Assembly: GCA_958430865.1 (NCBI GenBank)
Contig: CAUDNR010004401.1
Span: forward strand, 18,484 to 28,933
Length of the DNA: 10,450 nt
Direction: 5' to 3'
Source of the DNA: Entrophospora sp. SA101
Lineage: Eukaryota > Glomeromycota > Glomeromycetes > Entrophosporales > Entrophosporaceae
Positions 1 to 6,369 of the stretch are shown here, piece by piece; the stretch's first letter is position 1; every line of letters starts with the position of its first letter. The notes under the pieces were generated by a model. That model did not search any database. It worked only from the letters and a program-made list of their open reading frames with translations, and had not been told where the DNA came from. The position numbers and the translations under genes were made by a program.

Positions 1-2
1 AA

Positions 3-614
3 GCTGAATTACAAAATTGGCGTAGGAAGCATGTAAAAAGGAAGGGTAAGCATACCAAACAAAAGGCGAAACATAAAAAGTGGGAAAATAAAGAAAAGGA
101 TTCCTGGCTAAGAATAATAAATTTAAATCAGCAAATTTTAACGCTTCAGAATAATCTACCAAATATGACAGCTATAGGTGACTTAACTGGTATTACACCT
201 TTACTCGCAAATGTTGAATTCTATGATGGACAGGTTCAGCCCGATGAATGGTATAATAAAATTCACGCAATACTAGCTATTCCTGCGATAACAAATCTCA
301 ATGATGCCAATAAAGTAGCTATCTTAAAGGGTAGACTCGGCAGAAAATATGCAGATGTACCTGCTCAACATGCTGGCAATAATATTGATACTCCAGCTCG
401 CTTTATTGCATGGTTACGTTATAAATATCAGACAGAAACGATTGGAACACAACAAGTTGCTCTCCAGAGATTAGCTTATGAAAAATTTTTACCTAATGAT
501 ACACCGGAAACATATGAGACGAGAATACGCCCCCTATTATTGGGTGTTGCTAACGATGATGCTAATGCATTGTCATTCCTTATGAATCATTTACCTGATG
601 AGCTTTTCAATTGA
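3..614 (+). CDS. Retroelement gag-like protein, N-terminal/capsid part (5' partial, ended by an in-frame stop)
   Basis: The frame is open from the left edge to a TGA at 612-614, so the gene starts outside the window; the first ATG here is at 165. A Lys-rich, Gln/Asn-rich leader precedes ATG 165 and reads as coding. The part after it has the look of Ty3-type gag capsid regions: an FYDGQ..PDEWYNKI motif, a helical stretch, a DTPARFIAWLRYKY segment, then a second all-helical half ending near LPDEL. From memory, this resembles gag proteins abundant in Rhizophagus genomes. In retroelements such a protein assembles the particle that packages element RNA. The next segment (615-1400) continues in exactly the same frame, so the TGA splits one gene. 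A C-to-T change from CGA is the simplest origin, though readthrough cannot be excluded. Confidence 0.7.
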   Translation, partial: AELQNWRRKHVKRKGKHTKQKAKHKKWENKEKDSWLRIINLNQQILTLQNNLPNMTAIGDLTGITPLLANVEFYDGQVQPDEWYNKIHAILAIPAITNLNDANKVAILKGRLGRKYADVPAQHAGNNIDTPARFIAWLRYKYQTETIGTQQVALQRLAYEKFLPNDTPETYETRIRPLLLGVANDDANALSFLMNHLPDELFN

Positions 615-1400
615 ATGGAAAGTGCAAATCCCGCAAATTACGATGCATTTTTCACCGATCTCAAGAAATTGTGGCTCAAACGTAGGCCTTCTTCATTTAA
701 TTACGGAAGTGCGAATAATATGAATGGGATGGCGTCTCAGGTACCCCAACAAATTGTACAACAACCCGCGTTTCAACCGCCTCAACAAATTGTTCAACAA
801 CCTGCATTCCAACCGCCTCAGCAAATTGTTCAACAACCTGTATTCCAACCATCTCAACAAATCGTTCAACCACCTCCGCAATTCGTTCAAAAAACGCCTC
901 CAGTATATGATTATCAACGAAATTTTCGTCCTAAAACTGAGAAGGCCAAGTATTATGAAGAGTTAAGGAATTATGCAGATATGGGTCTCGAAGCCGAAGA
1001 TAACAGAGTACTAGAACCGATGGAAATTGATTGCGCAATTATCAACCTTGCAAATAAATTAGATCAACCTGAAGGATTGCCCAGCTCCCCGAATCAGTCA
1101 ATAAATGTGGCCAGAACCCTTAGAGTAAATACTAGACCACCCTCGCGAAAATGCGAAATTTGTAAAAAGCTAGGTCATACTTATCGCAGTTGTCCCATAA
1201 TTAAGAATATGATGGTTAATAATTCTAGAAAAAGAACTGGTCGTGTGAATTTTGCCGATGGGTTTCAACAAAGCCACTCTGATACAGAAGAAATTCCTGA
1301 TGAATCTGCTATCTCTGATCAAGAAGGCAATTATGAAATTGATGATGATGTACCTGATGAGGAATCCAATGTTAATGTATCCAGAATTAAAAAAAAGTAG
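615..1400 (+). CDS. Retroelement gag-like protein, C-terminal part with Pro/Gln repeat and CCHC zinc knuckle (broken)
   Basis: This is the in-frame continuation of the upstream gag segment; the ATG at 615 directly follows the TGA and is probably an internal Met codon. Residues after a short helical end of the capsid-like part (..FFTDLKKLWLKRR) form a Pro/Gln repeat with a 12-residue unit (744-892), then a PPVY motif (897-908). A retroviral-type zinc knuckle with C-x2-C-x4-H-x4-C spacing lies at 1152-1193 (CEICKKLGHTYRSC) and is expected to bind element RNA. The tail is acidic (DDDVPDEE). The frame closes at TAG 1398-1400, immediately after an A8 run (1389-1396). Coding signal continues beyond in another frame, so this stop probably reflects an indel. 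Family assignment rests on the knuckle and layout and is fairly secure; product function is inferred. Confidence 0.7.
   Translation: MESANPANYDAFFTDLKKLWLKRRPSSFNYGSANNMNGMASQVPQQIVQQPAFQPPQQIVQQPAFQPPQQIVQQPVFQPSQQIVQPPPQFVQKTPPVYDYQRNFRPKTEKAKYYEELRNYADMGLEAEDNRVLEPMEIDCAIINLANKLDQPEGLPSSPNQSINVARTLRVNTRPPSRKCEICKKLGHTYRSCPIIKNMMVNNSRKRTGRVNFADGFQQSHSDTEEIPDESAISDQEGNYEIDDDVPDEESNVNVSRIKKK
744..892 (+). repeat. 36-bp in-frame tandem repeat in gag
   Basis: Four copies start at 744, 780, 816 and 852, each coding a 12-residue unit of the type PQQIVQQPAFQP; the fourth is degraded into a Pro-rich stretch. The 36-bp period preserves the reading frame. It forms a flexible Pro/Gln linker between the capsid-like part and the zinc knuckle. 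Confidence 0.9.
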
Positions 1401-1413
1401 ATCGACCTAAGTA

Positions 1414-2184
1414 CTCATTAAGAAAACATCTGATAAACGATCCCGATCCAAAGACAAGGAAGATGCATATTTTTCAGAGGGTAAGGAGAATAGAACCCCT
1501 CTTCAAGGATCGCAAAATCCCACTTCGACTTTACTAGAACGACGAATTCGTGAGATAATCCAAAGCGAGCTTGAAAATTCCGCTTTATTGGAGGGGATTG
1601 TACGCAGAATCATCCAGAATTCTAATCCTGCTGATAACCTCCCACTAGGCGAGACTGAGGATGAAGAAGTTATCGAAGATATGGAAATTAACTTTGTTCA
1701 AGATAAAGATGTGATAGATGTTCCAACTGTGAGGGGTAAAATCAAACGTCTAGTACTTTCGGCAATTACAGTCGATCCTGGCTCAAATACTTTACTTATG
1801 TCTAGGGACATTACCGAACGCTTGGGTTTAAAAATCGATAAAAGTGCGGTGTTTTATTTCAAGGGGGCGGCCACTGTCCTAACCAAATCTATTGGAATGG
1901 TTTATAACGTACCATTAACCCTAGCTCCTGGTTGTGTATTTCATTTAGATTTTGCAGTCATTGAATATGACAAGTCTATGGTTATATTGAGTAATCCCTT
2001 CCTTTACCGTCACAAATATCAAATACTAGGAGATAAGGATCAACTGAGGATCAATTGCAACGGGAAAGATTTTTACATTCCAGTCACTATGCATAAAGTC
2101 GAAAATAAGCTTGAGGTTCACTGTGTCAATGCAATTCCATCTATTTCCGAAGAGCCAGATACAGAGTTAAAAAAAAATGTGTGA
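1414..2184 (+). CDS. Retropepsin-like aspartic protease domain of the gag-pro gene (frameshifted part)
   Basis: This frame is open from just after a TAA at 1411-1413 to TGA 2182-2184, with no convincing own start codon; a TTG at 1588 or internal ATGs would be arbitrary. The first ~85 codons are charged and helical (..TLLERRIREIIQSEL..). An acidic linker follows, then a retropepsin-like fold: an IKRLVLSAITVDPGSN strand-turn holding the expected catalytic Asp in DPGS, then LGL and a hydrophobic beta region (MVYNVPLTLAPG, FHLDFAVIEYD, SMVILSNPF). Retropepsins are homodimers that cut the gag polyprotein. DPGS instead of DTG/DSG is unusual, and activity is uncertain. The frame differs from that of gag (615-1400), and coding signal also continues past the stop in another frame (see 2169-2321). 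I read it as part of one decayed gag-pro gene. Confidence 0.6.
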   Translation, partial: LIKKTSDKRSRSKDKEDAYFSEGKENRTPLQGSQNPTSTLLERRIREIIQSELENSALLEGIVRRIIQNSNPADNLPLGETEDEEVIEDMEINFVQDKDVIDVPTVRGKIKRLVLSAITVDPGSNTLLMSRDITERLGLKIDKSAVFYFKGAATVLTKSIGMVYNVPLTLAPGCVFHLDFAVIEYDKSMVILSNPFLYRHKYQILGDKDQLRINCNGKDFYIPVTMHKVENKLEVHCVNAIPSISEEPDTELKKNV

Positions 2185-2321
2185 ATTGCGAGAATAAGTC
2201 AAACCGTGAAAAAGAACTCGAAAAAGCATTATTCACCAGTATTCAATCAGTTTCTGAAATAATGGGGTATTATAATGATTTGCGTGATCGATATGTGTCA
2301 GAGACACTAGCTCCGTTATAA
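2169..2321 (+). pseudogene. Frameshifted C-terminal tail of the gag-pro gene
   Basis: An A9 run at 2169-2177 sits just before the TGA that closes the protease frame. Directly after it another frame reads as plausible protein for about 45 codons (starting KCVNCENKSNREKELEKALF, later MGYYNDLRDRYVSETLAPL) and ends at TAA 2319-2321. This looks like the natural C-terminus separated by a one-base indel. No reverse transcriptase, RNase H or integrase follows; only 28 bp separate this stop from the end of the opposite-strand HTH gene. Confidence 0.55.
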
Positions 2322-2349
2322 AACAAAAATTGATTTTACACTTACAAGT

Positions 2350-2877
2350 CTAAGGAACAGATAATTTAGAGGCAAGAGTACGACCACTTGCTCTAGTCTT
2401 TTCTATCTCTTTTTGATTTCTCTTATATAATTCCAAAACATCCTCAGTCTCTTGCGAGGTAGCAGGTAGTATAGTTTCTTTTTTTGCTTCCGAAATTCTG
2501 CCTATCTTTTCTGTCTCATAGAGTGAGGATGTTACCGCATCTAGATCTTTATTAATAAGAGGCTGATCAGAAATGTGAACAGACTTGGATTTGGATTTCC
2601 TCTTTTTTGTCTGCCTATCTGAGGTATTATTTTCGGGAGAAATGGCGCTTCGTATCTGAGTTGATTGGGAATGTATCATTTGTTGTTTACGCAAGGGTAA
2701 ACCTTGTGCGTGCCTTTTCCAAATTTCATATATTCGACGAGTTGAAGTATAATATTTATCAGCCATTTTTTTGGACGCATTTTTAACCGTCCCTCGAGAT
2801 TGTATAATTTCTTCAAGTGCTTCTGGAGATAAATAAGGTGTACCTGCACGATAATATTCCGCAGTTATATGTTCCAT
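2350..2877 (-). CDS. Small basic protein with a helix-turn-helix-like N-terminal region (175 aa)
   Basis: I do not recognise the family. Residues about 16-58 look like a tri-helical DNA-binding region: a LSPEALEEIIQ helix, then KNASKKMADKYYTSTRRIYE, which has the alternation seen in helix-turn-helix domains where a Ser/Thr-Arg-Arg-Ile-Tyr recognition helix is followed by EIWKR. A basic cluster at residues 90-99 (QTKKRKSKSK) is a likely nuclear localisation signal. The C-terminal 60 residues are charged and possibly helical, with no membrane segment. The start is the first ATG of the open frame, and an AT-rich leader with 10-bp-phased A-tracts lies immediately upstream. It diverges from the coiled-coil gene across the 45-bp repeat array, so it could bind that array; this is inference. 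The DNA for residues 73-83 resembles a dispersed repeat found at 5131-5160. Confidence 0.6.
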   Translation of the reverse strand: MEHITAEYYRAGTPYLSPEALEEIIQSRGTVKNASKKMADKYYTSTRRIYEIWKRHAQGLPLRKQQMIHSQSTQIRSAISPENNTSDRQTKKRKSKSKSVHISDQPLINKDLDAVTSSLYETEKIGRISEAKKETILPATSQETEDVLELYKRNQKEIEKTRASGRTLASKLSVP

Positions 2878-2900
2878 CCTTTTTTACAATTATAGAAAAA

Positions 2901-2940
2901 ATTCGAAAATGATCGAAAATGATTGAAAATGATTGAAATG
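2901..2940. repeat. 10-bp-phased A-tract repeat next to the HTH gene start
   Basis: Four consecutive 10-bp units of the form GATYGAAAAT (the first reads ATTCGAAAAT, the last GATTGAAATG) start 24 bp outside the HTH gene's ATG. Short A-tracts repeating once per helical turn are the classic arrangement for intrinsically curved DNA, so this may shape the promoter. Confidence 0.6.
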
Positions 2941-3000
2941 CTAAAATTGGTATATACTTATCATTAAAAAAAATAGCGATAATTTTAGGTAATTATATAT

Positions 3001-3040
3001 TTGATTTGCAATAATTTGTGATAATTTGCAATAATTCTCG
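3001..3040. repeat. 10-bp repeat of ATAATTTGYR type
   Basis: Four 10-bp units (TTGATTTGCA, ATAATTTGTG, ATAATTTGCA, ATAATTCTCG) lie directly before the 45-bp array and overlap its first partial unit. The period again matches a helical turn. Confidence 0.5.
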
Positions 3041-3191
3041 AAAAGAACCGGTGTTTATCTAATATTTTTGAAATAATAATTTTCGAAAGGAACCGGTATT
3101 TATCTAATATTTTTGAAATAATAATTTTCGAAAGGAACTGGTGTTTATCTAATATTTTTGAAATAATAATTTTCGAAAGGAACTGGTGTTT
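3030..3191. repeat. 45-bp tandem repeat array, about 3.6 copies, in a divergent intergenic region
   Basis: The AACYGGTRTTTATCT core recurs at 3046, 3091, 3136 and 3181, an exact 45-bp period. A 16-bp partial unit precedes and an 11-bp partial unit follows. Each unit carries a TTTTTGAAATAATAATTT block and a YTCGAAARG element. The first two cores read ACCGGT (a palindrome) and the last two ACTGGT. The array lies between the divergent HTH (-) and coiled-coil (+) genes. Iterons of this sort can be protein-binding sites or replication or transcription control elements; the role here is inferred. There are no spacers between the repeats. Confidence 0.9.
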
Positions 3192-3316
3192 GCGTTCATG
3201 ATTTTCTATGTATTTTTATTCCGGAAAAAGGCTCATAGGGGACGAGTATAACTCATGACATAGAATGCCTCATCAAATAAGTATGCCGAATTAACATTAA
3301 TATTCTTTATGTATAT

Positions 3317-3343
3317 ATCCCATATTTTGTTATATTTTATAAT
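3317..3343 (+). promoter_or_regulatory. Possible TATA-like element just upstream of the coiled-coil gene
   Basis: TTATATT lies about 8-14 bases before the ATG at 3344, within a T/A-rich leader. The same heptamer sits about 9-15 bases before the ATG of both copies of the DUF3846-like gene. The background is so A+T-rich that chance is possible. Confidence 0.25.
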
Positions 3344-4552
3344 ATGGCCAAGGTGCGTACATTGCAAGATACCAAAAGTATGGAATCGAAAAAAATACAA
3401 GGGCAGGGGTATAGGCTTGGCAGTGTCTGCGAACAAGAACTTGAGGATGCATTACGTGTTAGTAGTAAGACCAATTCTGAGCTCATTGATGATTTCAAAA
3501 ATCTCCAGGTGGTATATTCAAAGTTTAGTAAAAATATCAAACAGGAGAATGCTCAATTACAACGCAATCTGAAACAGGCCGATGCAGATATTTACTCTCA
3601 TGCTCAACAACATATATCTGTAGTCAAGAAATTGGGAAAAGAGATATCTAACTACAAATCCGAGAATAATCGCCAGCAGATTGTTATTAATGATTATAAT
3701 ATCAAGTTAGATAGCATACAAAATACATTATCAGAAAAATCGAGTGAATTAGAATTGCTTCAATCTGAGATTAAGACATTGGAAGCTAAATTAGATTTAG
3801 CACAAAAAGACTCGTCCATGAAAGAATCTGAGGTCTCATCCCTCAAATCTAAATTAGCTGAATTGGAGCAAATGAAAGATGAATTATCCTTAAAAGTTAG
3901 CGAGCTGGAGCGTTTAAAATCAGATGATATAACTCGGGTTTTACCATTGGAAGAAGCAATTAGTGGAGGTGGCGAGGGGTCGAGTCTCATTTCTTCTGCA
4001 ATAGTGGAACCTTTAGATTTACTAAAGAAAAATATAGCGAATTCCGATGTTATCTCTGCAGTTGATAAACCTAAGCCAGATTTTAGTAGGTTTTTAAAAC
4101 GCAGAAAAAATATGGATCAGACAGAAAACATTGATACCCCCAAGTCTAGTGATACTATAATTAAGGCTAACAATGAAGCAAAACCTCAAATACCTGATTC
4201 TTCGAGATCGACTAATATGAAGTCTTCTACCAGTGAAGATAGTCATGCTGATAACTCACAAATAGTAGAGACTAAAGATTTTTCGGAAGATACCGTTTCT
4301 AAAACCGATTTCATAACTCGCAGAGTTGCCCCTGAAGGGCCTGGAAATGATCAAAGCCACACAATTAAAACAGAAATGGCCGAGATATTGCCTGTTGGAA
4401 TAATACCTATTGTAGGAAGTAATCTATTCTCACCTAAGTTTATGTATGCAGTTCTCGCTTTTTTGATACTTGCAGTTATATGGTTCGTGGTAATTAAGCC
4501 TATACGAGATGCAAGGAAAAAAGATACAGCTCATACTCTATTGTATCATTAA
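3344..4552 (+). CDS. Coiled-coil protein with a C-terminal transmembrane anchor (402 aa)
   Basis: The family is not recognised. Residues 1-40 are basic to mixed. About 43-193 form a long heptad-rich coiled coil (for example SELELLQSEIKTLEAKL and SLKSKLAELEQMKDEL). A Gly-rich hinge at 207-214 (SGGGEGSS) follows, then about 130 polar, Ser/Thr/Asp-rich residues likely to be disordered. One hydrophobic segment at 365-384 (FMYAVLAFLILAVIWFVVI) is followed by an 18-residue, mostly basic tail (KPIRDARKK..). There is no N-terminal signal peptide, so a tail-anchored topology with the coiled coil in the cytosol is the simplest reading. It could be a tether, a scaffold or a structural protein of an element. 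The open frame has no introns, and the ATG at 3344 is the first in frame. It ends 8 bp from the stop of the convergent DUF3846-like gene. It is more convincing as coding than any overlapping frame. Confidence 0.7.
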   Translation: MAKVRTLQDTKSMESKKIQGQGYRLGSVCEQELEDALRVSSKTNSELIDDFKNLQVVYSKFSKNIKQENAQLQRNLKQADADIYSHAQQHISVVKKLGKEISNYKSENNRQQIVINDYNIKLDSIQNTLSEKSSELELLQSEIKTLEAKLDLAQKDSSMKESEVSSLKSKLAELEQMKDELSLKVSELERLKSDDITRVLPLEEAISGGGEGSSLISSAIVEPLDLLKKNIANSDVISAVDKPKPDFSRFLKRRKNMDQTENIDTPKSSDTIIKANNEAKPQIPDSSRSTNMKSSTSEDSHADNSQIVETKDFSEDTVSKTDFITRRVAPEGPGNDQSHTIKTEMAEILPVGIIPIVGSNLFSPKFMYAVLAFLILAVIWFVVIKPIRDARKKDTAHTLLYH

Positions 4553-4560
4553 TATATAGA

Positions 4561-4983
4561 TTACATTATTATAGTATGATTTATGCCACGTGATTTTAGA
4601 TCCTTAAGCGCATCATTCATCATTTTTACAGCTTTTTTTTCCTCCTCTATATCAAATGGTTCTTTCAACAAAAAGCGGAGATCATCAAGAGTTAATTTTC
4701 TATAATCGTCTAATAATAAAGCAGGTCCTGGAATAACTATTCCATCTTGCCCTATTCGTTGACTTATCAAACGAGTTGCTAGTGGATTTACAGGTAGGCC
4801 TTTGCTCTGACCATCATCGTCACAAAATAAAATCAAATCAAAGCCTTTTGGTCCGAAAATTGTTACGTGATCACTATAATCACTTTGCAGTATCTTACAA
4901 ATGTCTCCTTTTTTAACATTAACTTGTTTTATTTCTGGAGGGCCACGTACAGGTATGTATATTCCTTGAGAAACTTCTTCCAT
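4561..4983 (-). CDS. DUF3846-like small protein, intact copy (140 aa)
   Basis: Residues about 18-92 resemble DUF3846, a small domain of unknown function known from phages, bacteria and large DNA viruses. The features are a strand-rich start (IKQVNVKKGDICKIL), an acidic hydrophobic strand (FDLILFCDDDGQSKGLPVN), an NPLATRLI motif at 66-73 matching the Asn-x-x-Ala-Thr/Ser signature, and GIVIPGPALLLDD at 81-93, as in the family's conserved Gly..G-x-hydrophobic end. This assignment is from memory of the family pattern. A charged helical tail (residues 100-135) follows. It converges on the coiled-coil gene with an 8-bp gap. The first 101 codons and 112 bp upstream are duplicated at 5305-5719. No catalytic residues are known for this family. 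Confidence 0.6.
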   Translation of the reverse strand: MEEVSQGIYIPVRGPPEIKQVNVKKGDICKILQSDYSDHVTIFGPKGFDLILFCDDDGQSKGLPVNPLATRLISQRIGQDGIVIPGPALLLDDYRKLTLDDLRFLLKEPFDIEEEKKAVKMMNDALKDLKSRGINHTIIM

Positions 4984-5095
4984 AATTAGCTAATATAATC
5001 TTGTCAACTCGGACAATTTTAAATGTGAATTCTAATGAAGGTTTTGTGTTGAGTAAATAGCTTTGTATACAGAAAATAAAAGCACGAAAAAATTC
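4681..5095. repeat. Segmental duplication, copy A (415 bp)
   Basis: This matches 5305-5719 base for base at an offset of 624, with six substitutions and no indels by my reading. It covers codons 1-101 of the DUF3846-like gene plus 112 bp upstream of its ATG. Confidence 0.95.
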
Positions 5096-5304
5096 AAATG
5101 CAAAAATAATGAGCAGAGCTCAGAGTCTTATTTTGGGAGAAATGGCACTTCGTGCCTGACTCATATCTCGATACCTGAACCATACAAAGGGGGTTTTTGT
5201 GCTATCTGAAAACAATATTTGAAAAAATCCCATAGAAGATACCCAACTTATAAAGACATTTTTGTGTCCGGTCAAGGTATAATTATTATAGACAGGATAG
5301 TTGT
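5096..5304. other. 209-bp spacer between duplicated blocks
   Basis: This unique spacer separates the two 415-bp copies. It holds a GAGCAGAGCTCAGAGTC segment related to GGGCAGAGCCCAGAATC at 6631-6647 and a GGCACTTCGTGCC hairpin (5144-5156), so it contains dispersed-repeat material. Its last 33 bp supply the new C-terminus of the truncated gene copy. Confidence 0.6.
5144..5156. repeat. GGCACTTCGTGCC hairpin motif, copy 1
   Basis: Perfect 5-bp inverted arms around TTC. Identical at 6971-6983 and, with one change, at 7309-7321. The flanking 30 bp (5131-5160) match 2631-2660 inside the HTH gene at about 25 of 30 positions. Confidence 0.7.
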
Positions 5305-5607
5305 ATCATCAAGAGTTAATTTTCTATAATTGTCTAATAATAAAGCAGGTCCTGGTATAACTATTCCATCTTGCCCTATTCGTTGACTTATCAAACGAGT
5401 TGCTAGTGGATTTACAGGTAGGCCTTTGCTCTGACCATCATCGTCACAAAATAAAATCAAATCAAAGCCTTTTGGTCCGAAAATTGTTACGTGATCACTA
5501 TAATCACTTTGCAGTATCTTACAAATGTCTCCTTTTTTAACATTAACTTGTTTTATTTCTGGAGGGCCACGTGCAGGTATGTATATTCCTTGAGAAACTT
5601 CTTCCAT
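5272..5607 (-). pseudogene. DUF3846-like protein, truncated duplicate (111 aa)
   Basis: Codons 1-101 copy the intact gene at 4561-4983 with two amino-acid changes (Val to Ala at residue 12, Asp to Asn at residue 93) and one silent change. The frame then leaves the homologous block and adds about ten unrelated residues, mostly Ile, before stopping. The charged helical tail is therefore missing, although the DUF3846-like core is complete. The duplicated upstream region is kept, so it may be transcribed. It is probably a recent non-functional copy, but a core-only protein cannot be ruled out. Confidence 0.65.
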
Positions 5608-5719
5608 AATTAGCTAATATAATCTAGTCAACTCGGACAATTTTAAATGTGAATTCTAATGAAGGCTTTGTGTTGAGTAAATAGCTTTGTATACAGAAAA
5701 TAAAAGCATGAAAAAATTC
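5305..5719. repeat. Segmental duplication, copy B (415 bp)
   Basis: Partner of 4681-5095. The junctions are abrupt on both sides: ATCATCAAG begins both copies and AAAAAATTC ends both. The 624-bp offset fits a partial tandem duplication of a 624-bp unit. Confidence 0.95.
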
Positions 5720-5853
5720 GATATGGTGGTACATCAAAGTAAGAACCATTTTTCGATAGTATTTTTTGATAGTAACCGGGATTATACGTGAATCGAGTAG
5801 CTGAAAATTTATTACCTATTTGAATCTAAAAAGTTTTGATTCTACAATGAACT

Positions 5854-6369
5854 TTAAACCTCTGTCTCATCGAAAAGTATATTAAGTTCGTAATCTATAG
5901 GATTAATCATTTCCTCTATTTCATATTCCGACCAGGGATGCAACCACCCACTCTTATTAACATGATTAATACGATTTAATACATCGCCTCTTTCTCTTTT
6001 TCTGATTAATTTATTTCGTAACATGCATCCTTCTACTTCTACTAGTTTATAGAAGGATTCATTACATTTCCCATCTAAAAATCTCATTTTGTCGTTGTAT
6101 TTTTTATAGTCATCAGTATCCATGCAGTCGCTAAATCGCCTACCCTCTTCTTCCCAACATTGTTCTTTAAGCTGTATCTCCATATATCTTACTGATACTG
6201 TTCTCCAATATTGATTTTTAAACTTTTCGCGCCTCATATGCAATTCAAGTTTCACTTCCTTATTCCAAATATGATTAATGCATAAAGCTATACTAAGACT
6301 AACCAATGGGAGTTTTTGAACGATTATTGCAATTGTATCCGGAAGCAGAAGTGGATTATACAAATGCAT
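5854..6369 (-). CDS. F-box-like protein (171 aa)
   Basis: Residues about 5-45 fit an F-box: LLLPDTIAIIVQKLPLVSL, then SIALCINHIWNKEV, matching the Leu-Pro-Asp start, the central hydrophobic helix and the Cys..Trp end of the domain. F-box proteins connect targets to the SKP1-cullin ubiquitin ligase. The remainder is highly charged and Trp/Tyr-containing (SGWLHPWSEYEIEEM near the end), with no leucine-rich or WD repeats seen. At 171 residues it is short for the family, so it may be a fragment or a small family-specific form. The start is the first ATG, placed directly before the F-box. It stands alone between the duplicated block and the minisatellite region. Large F-box-like families are usual in Glomeromycotina. 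Confidence 0.6.
   Translation of the reverse strand: MHLYNPLLLPDTIAIIVQKLPLVSLSIALCINHIWNKEVKLELHMRREKFKNQYWRTVSVRYMEIQLKEQCWEEEGRRFSDCMDTDDYKKYNDKMRFLDGKCNESFYKLVEVEGCMLRNKLIRKRERGDVLNRINHVNKSGWLHPWSEYEIEEMINPIDYELNILFDETEV

Noticed and set aside
693..966. Open frames on both strands over the gag Pro/Gln repeat
   Set aside because: They follow the 36-bp repeat in alternative frames and give low-complexity peptides; the gag frame explains the sequence.
1..2349. Complete LTR retrotransposon
   Set aside because: No long terminal repeats, primer-binding site, reverse transcriptase or integrase are visible within the window.
3030..3191. CRISPR array
   Set aside because: The repeats abut directly with no unique spacers, and the context is eukaryotic.
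3233..3572. Short open frames overlapping the start of the coiled-coil gene
   Set aside because: They overlap in other frames, lack domain-like character, and the 402-codon frame is far more convincing.
3344..4552. SNARE or golgin assignment for the coiled-coil tail-anchored protein
   Set aside because: The layout is similar, but there is no recognisable SNARE motif with a central Gln/Arg layer next to the anchor: the coiled coil ends about 170 residues before it.
2350..5720. Calling this region an endogenous giant virus
   Set aside because: Only one gene (DUF3846-like) hints at it; no capsid, polymerase, ATPase or other viral hallmark is present in the window.
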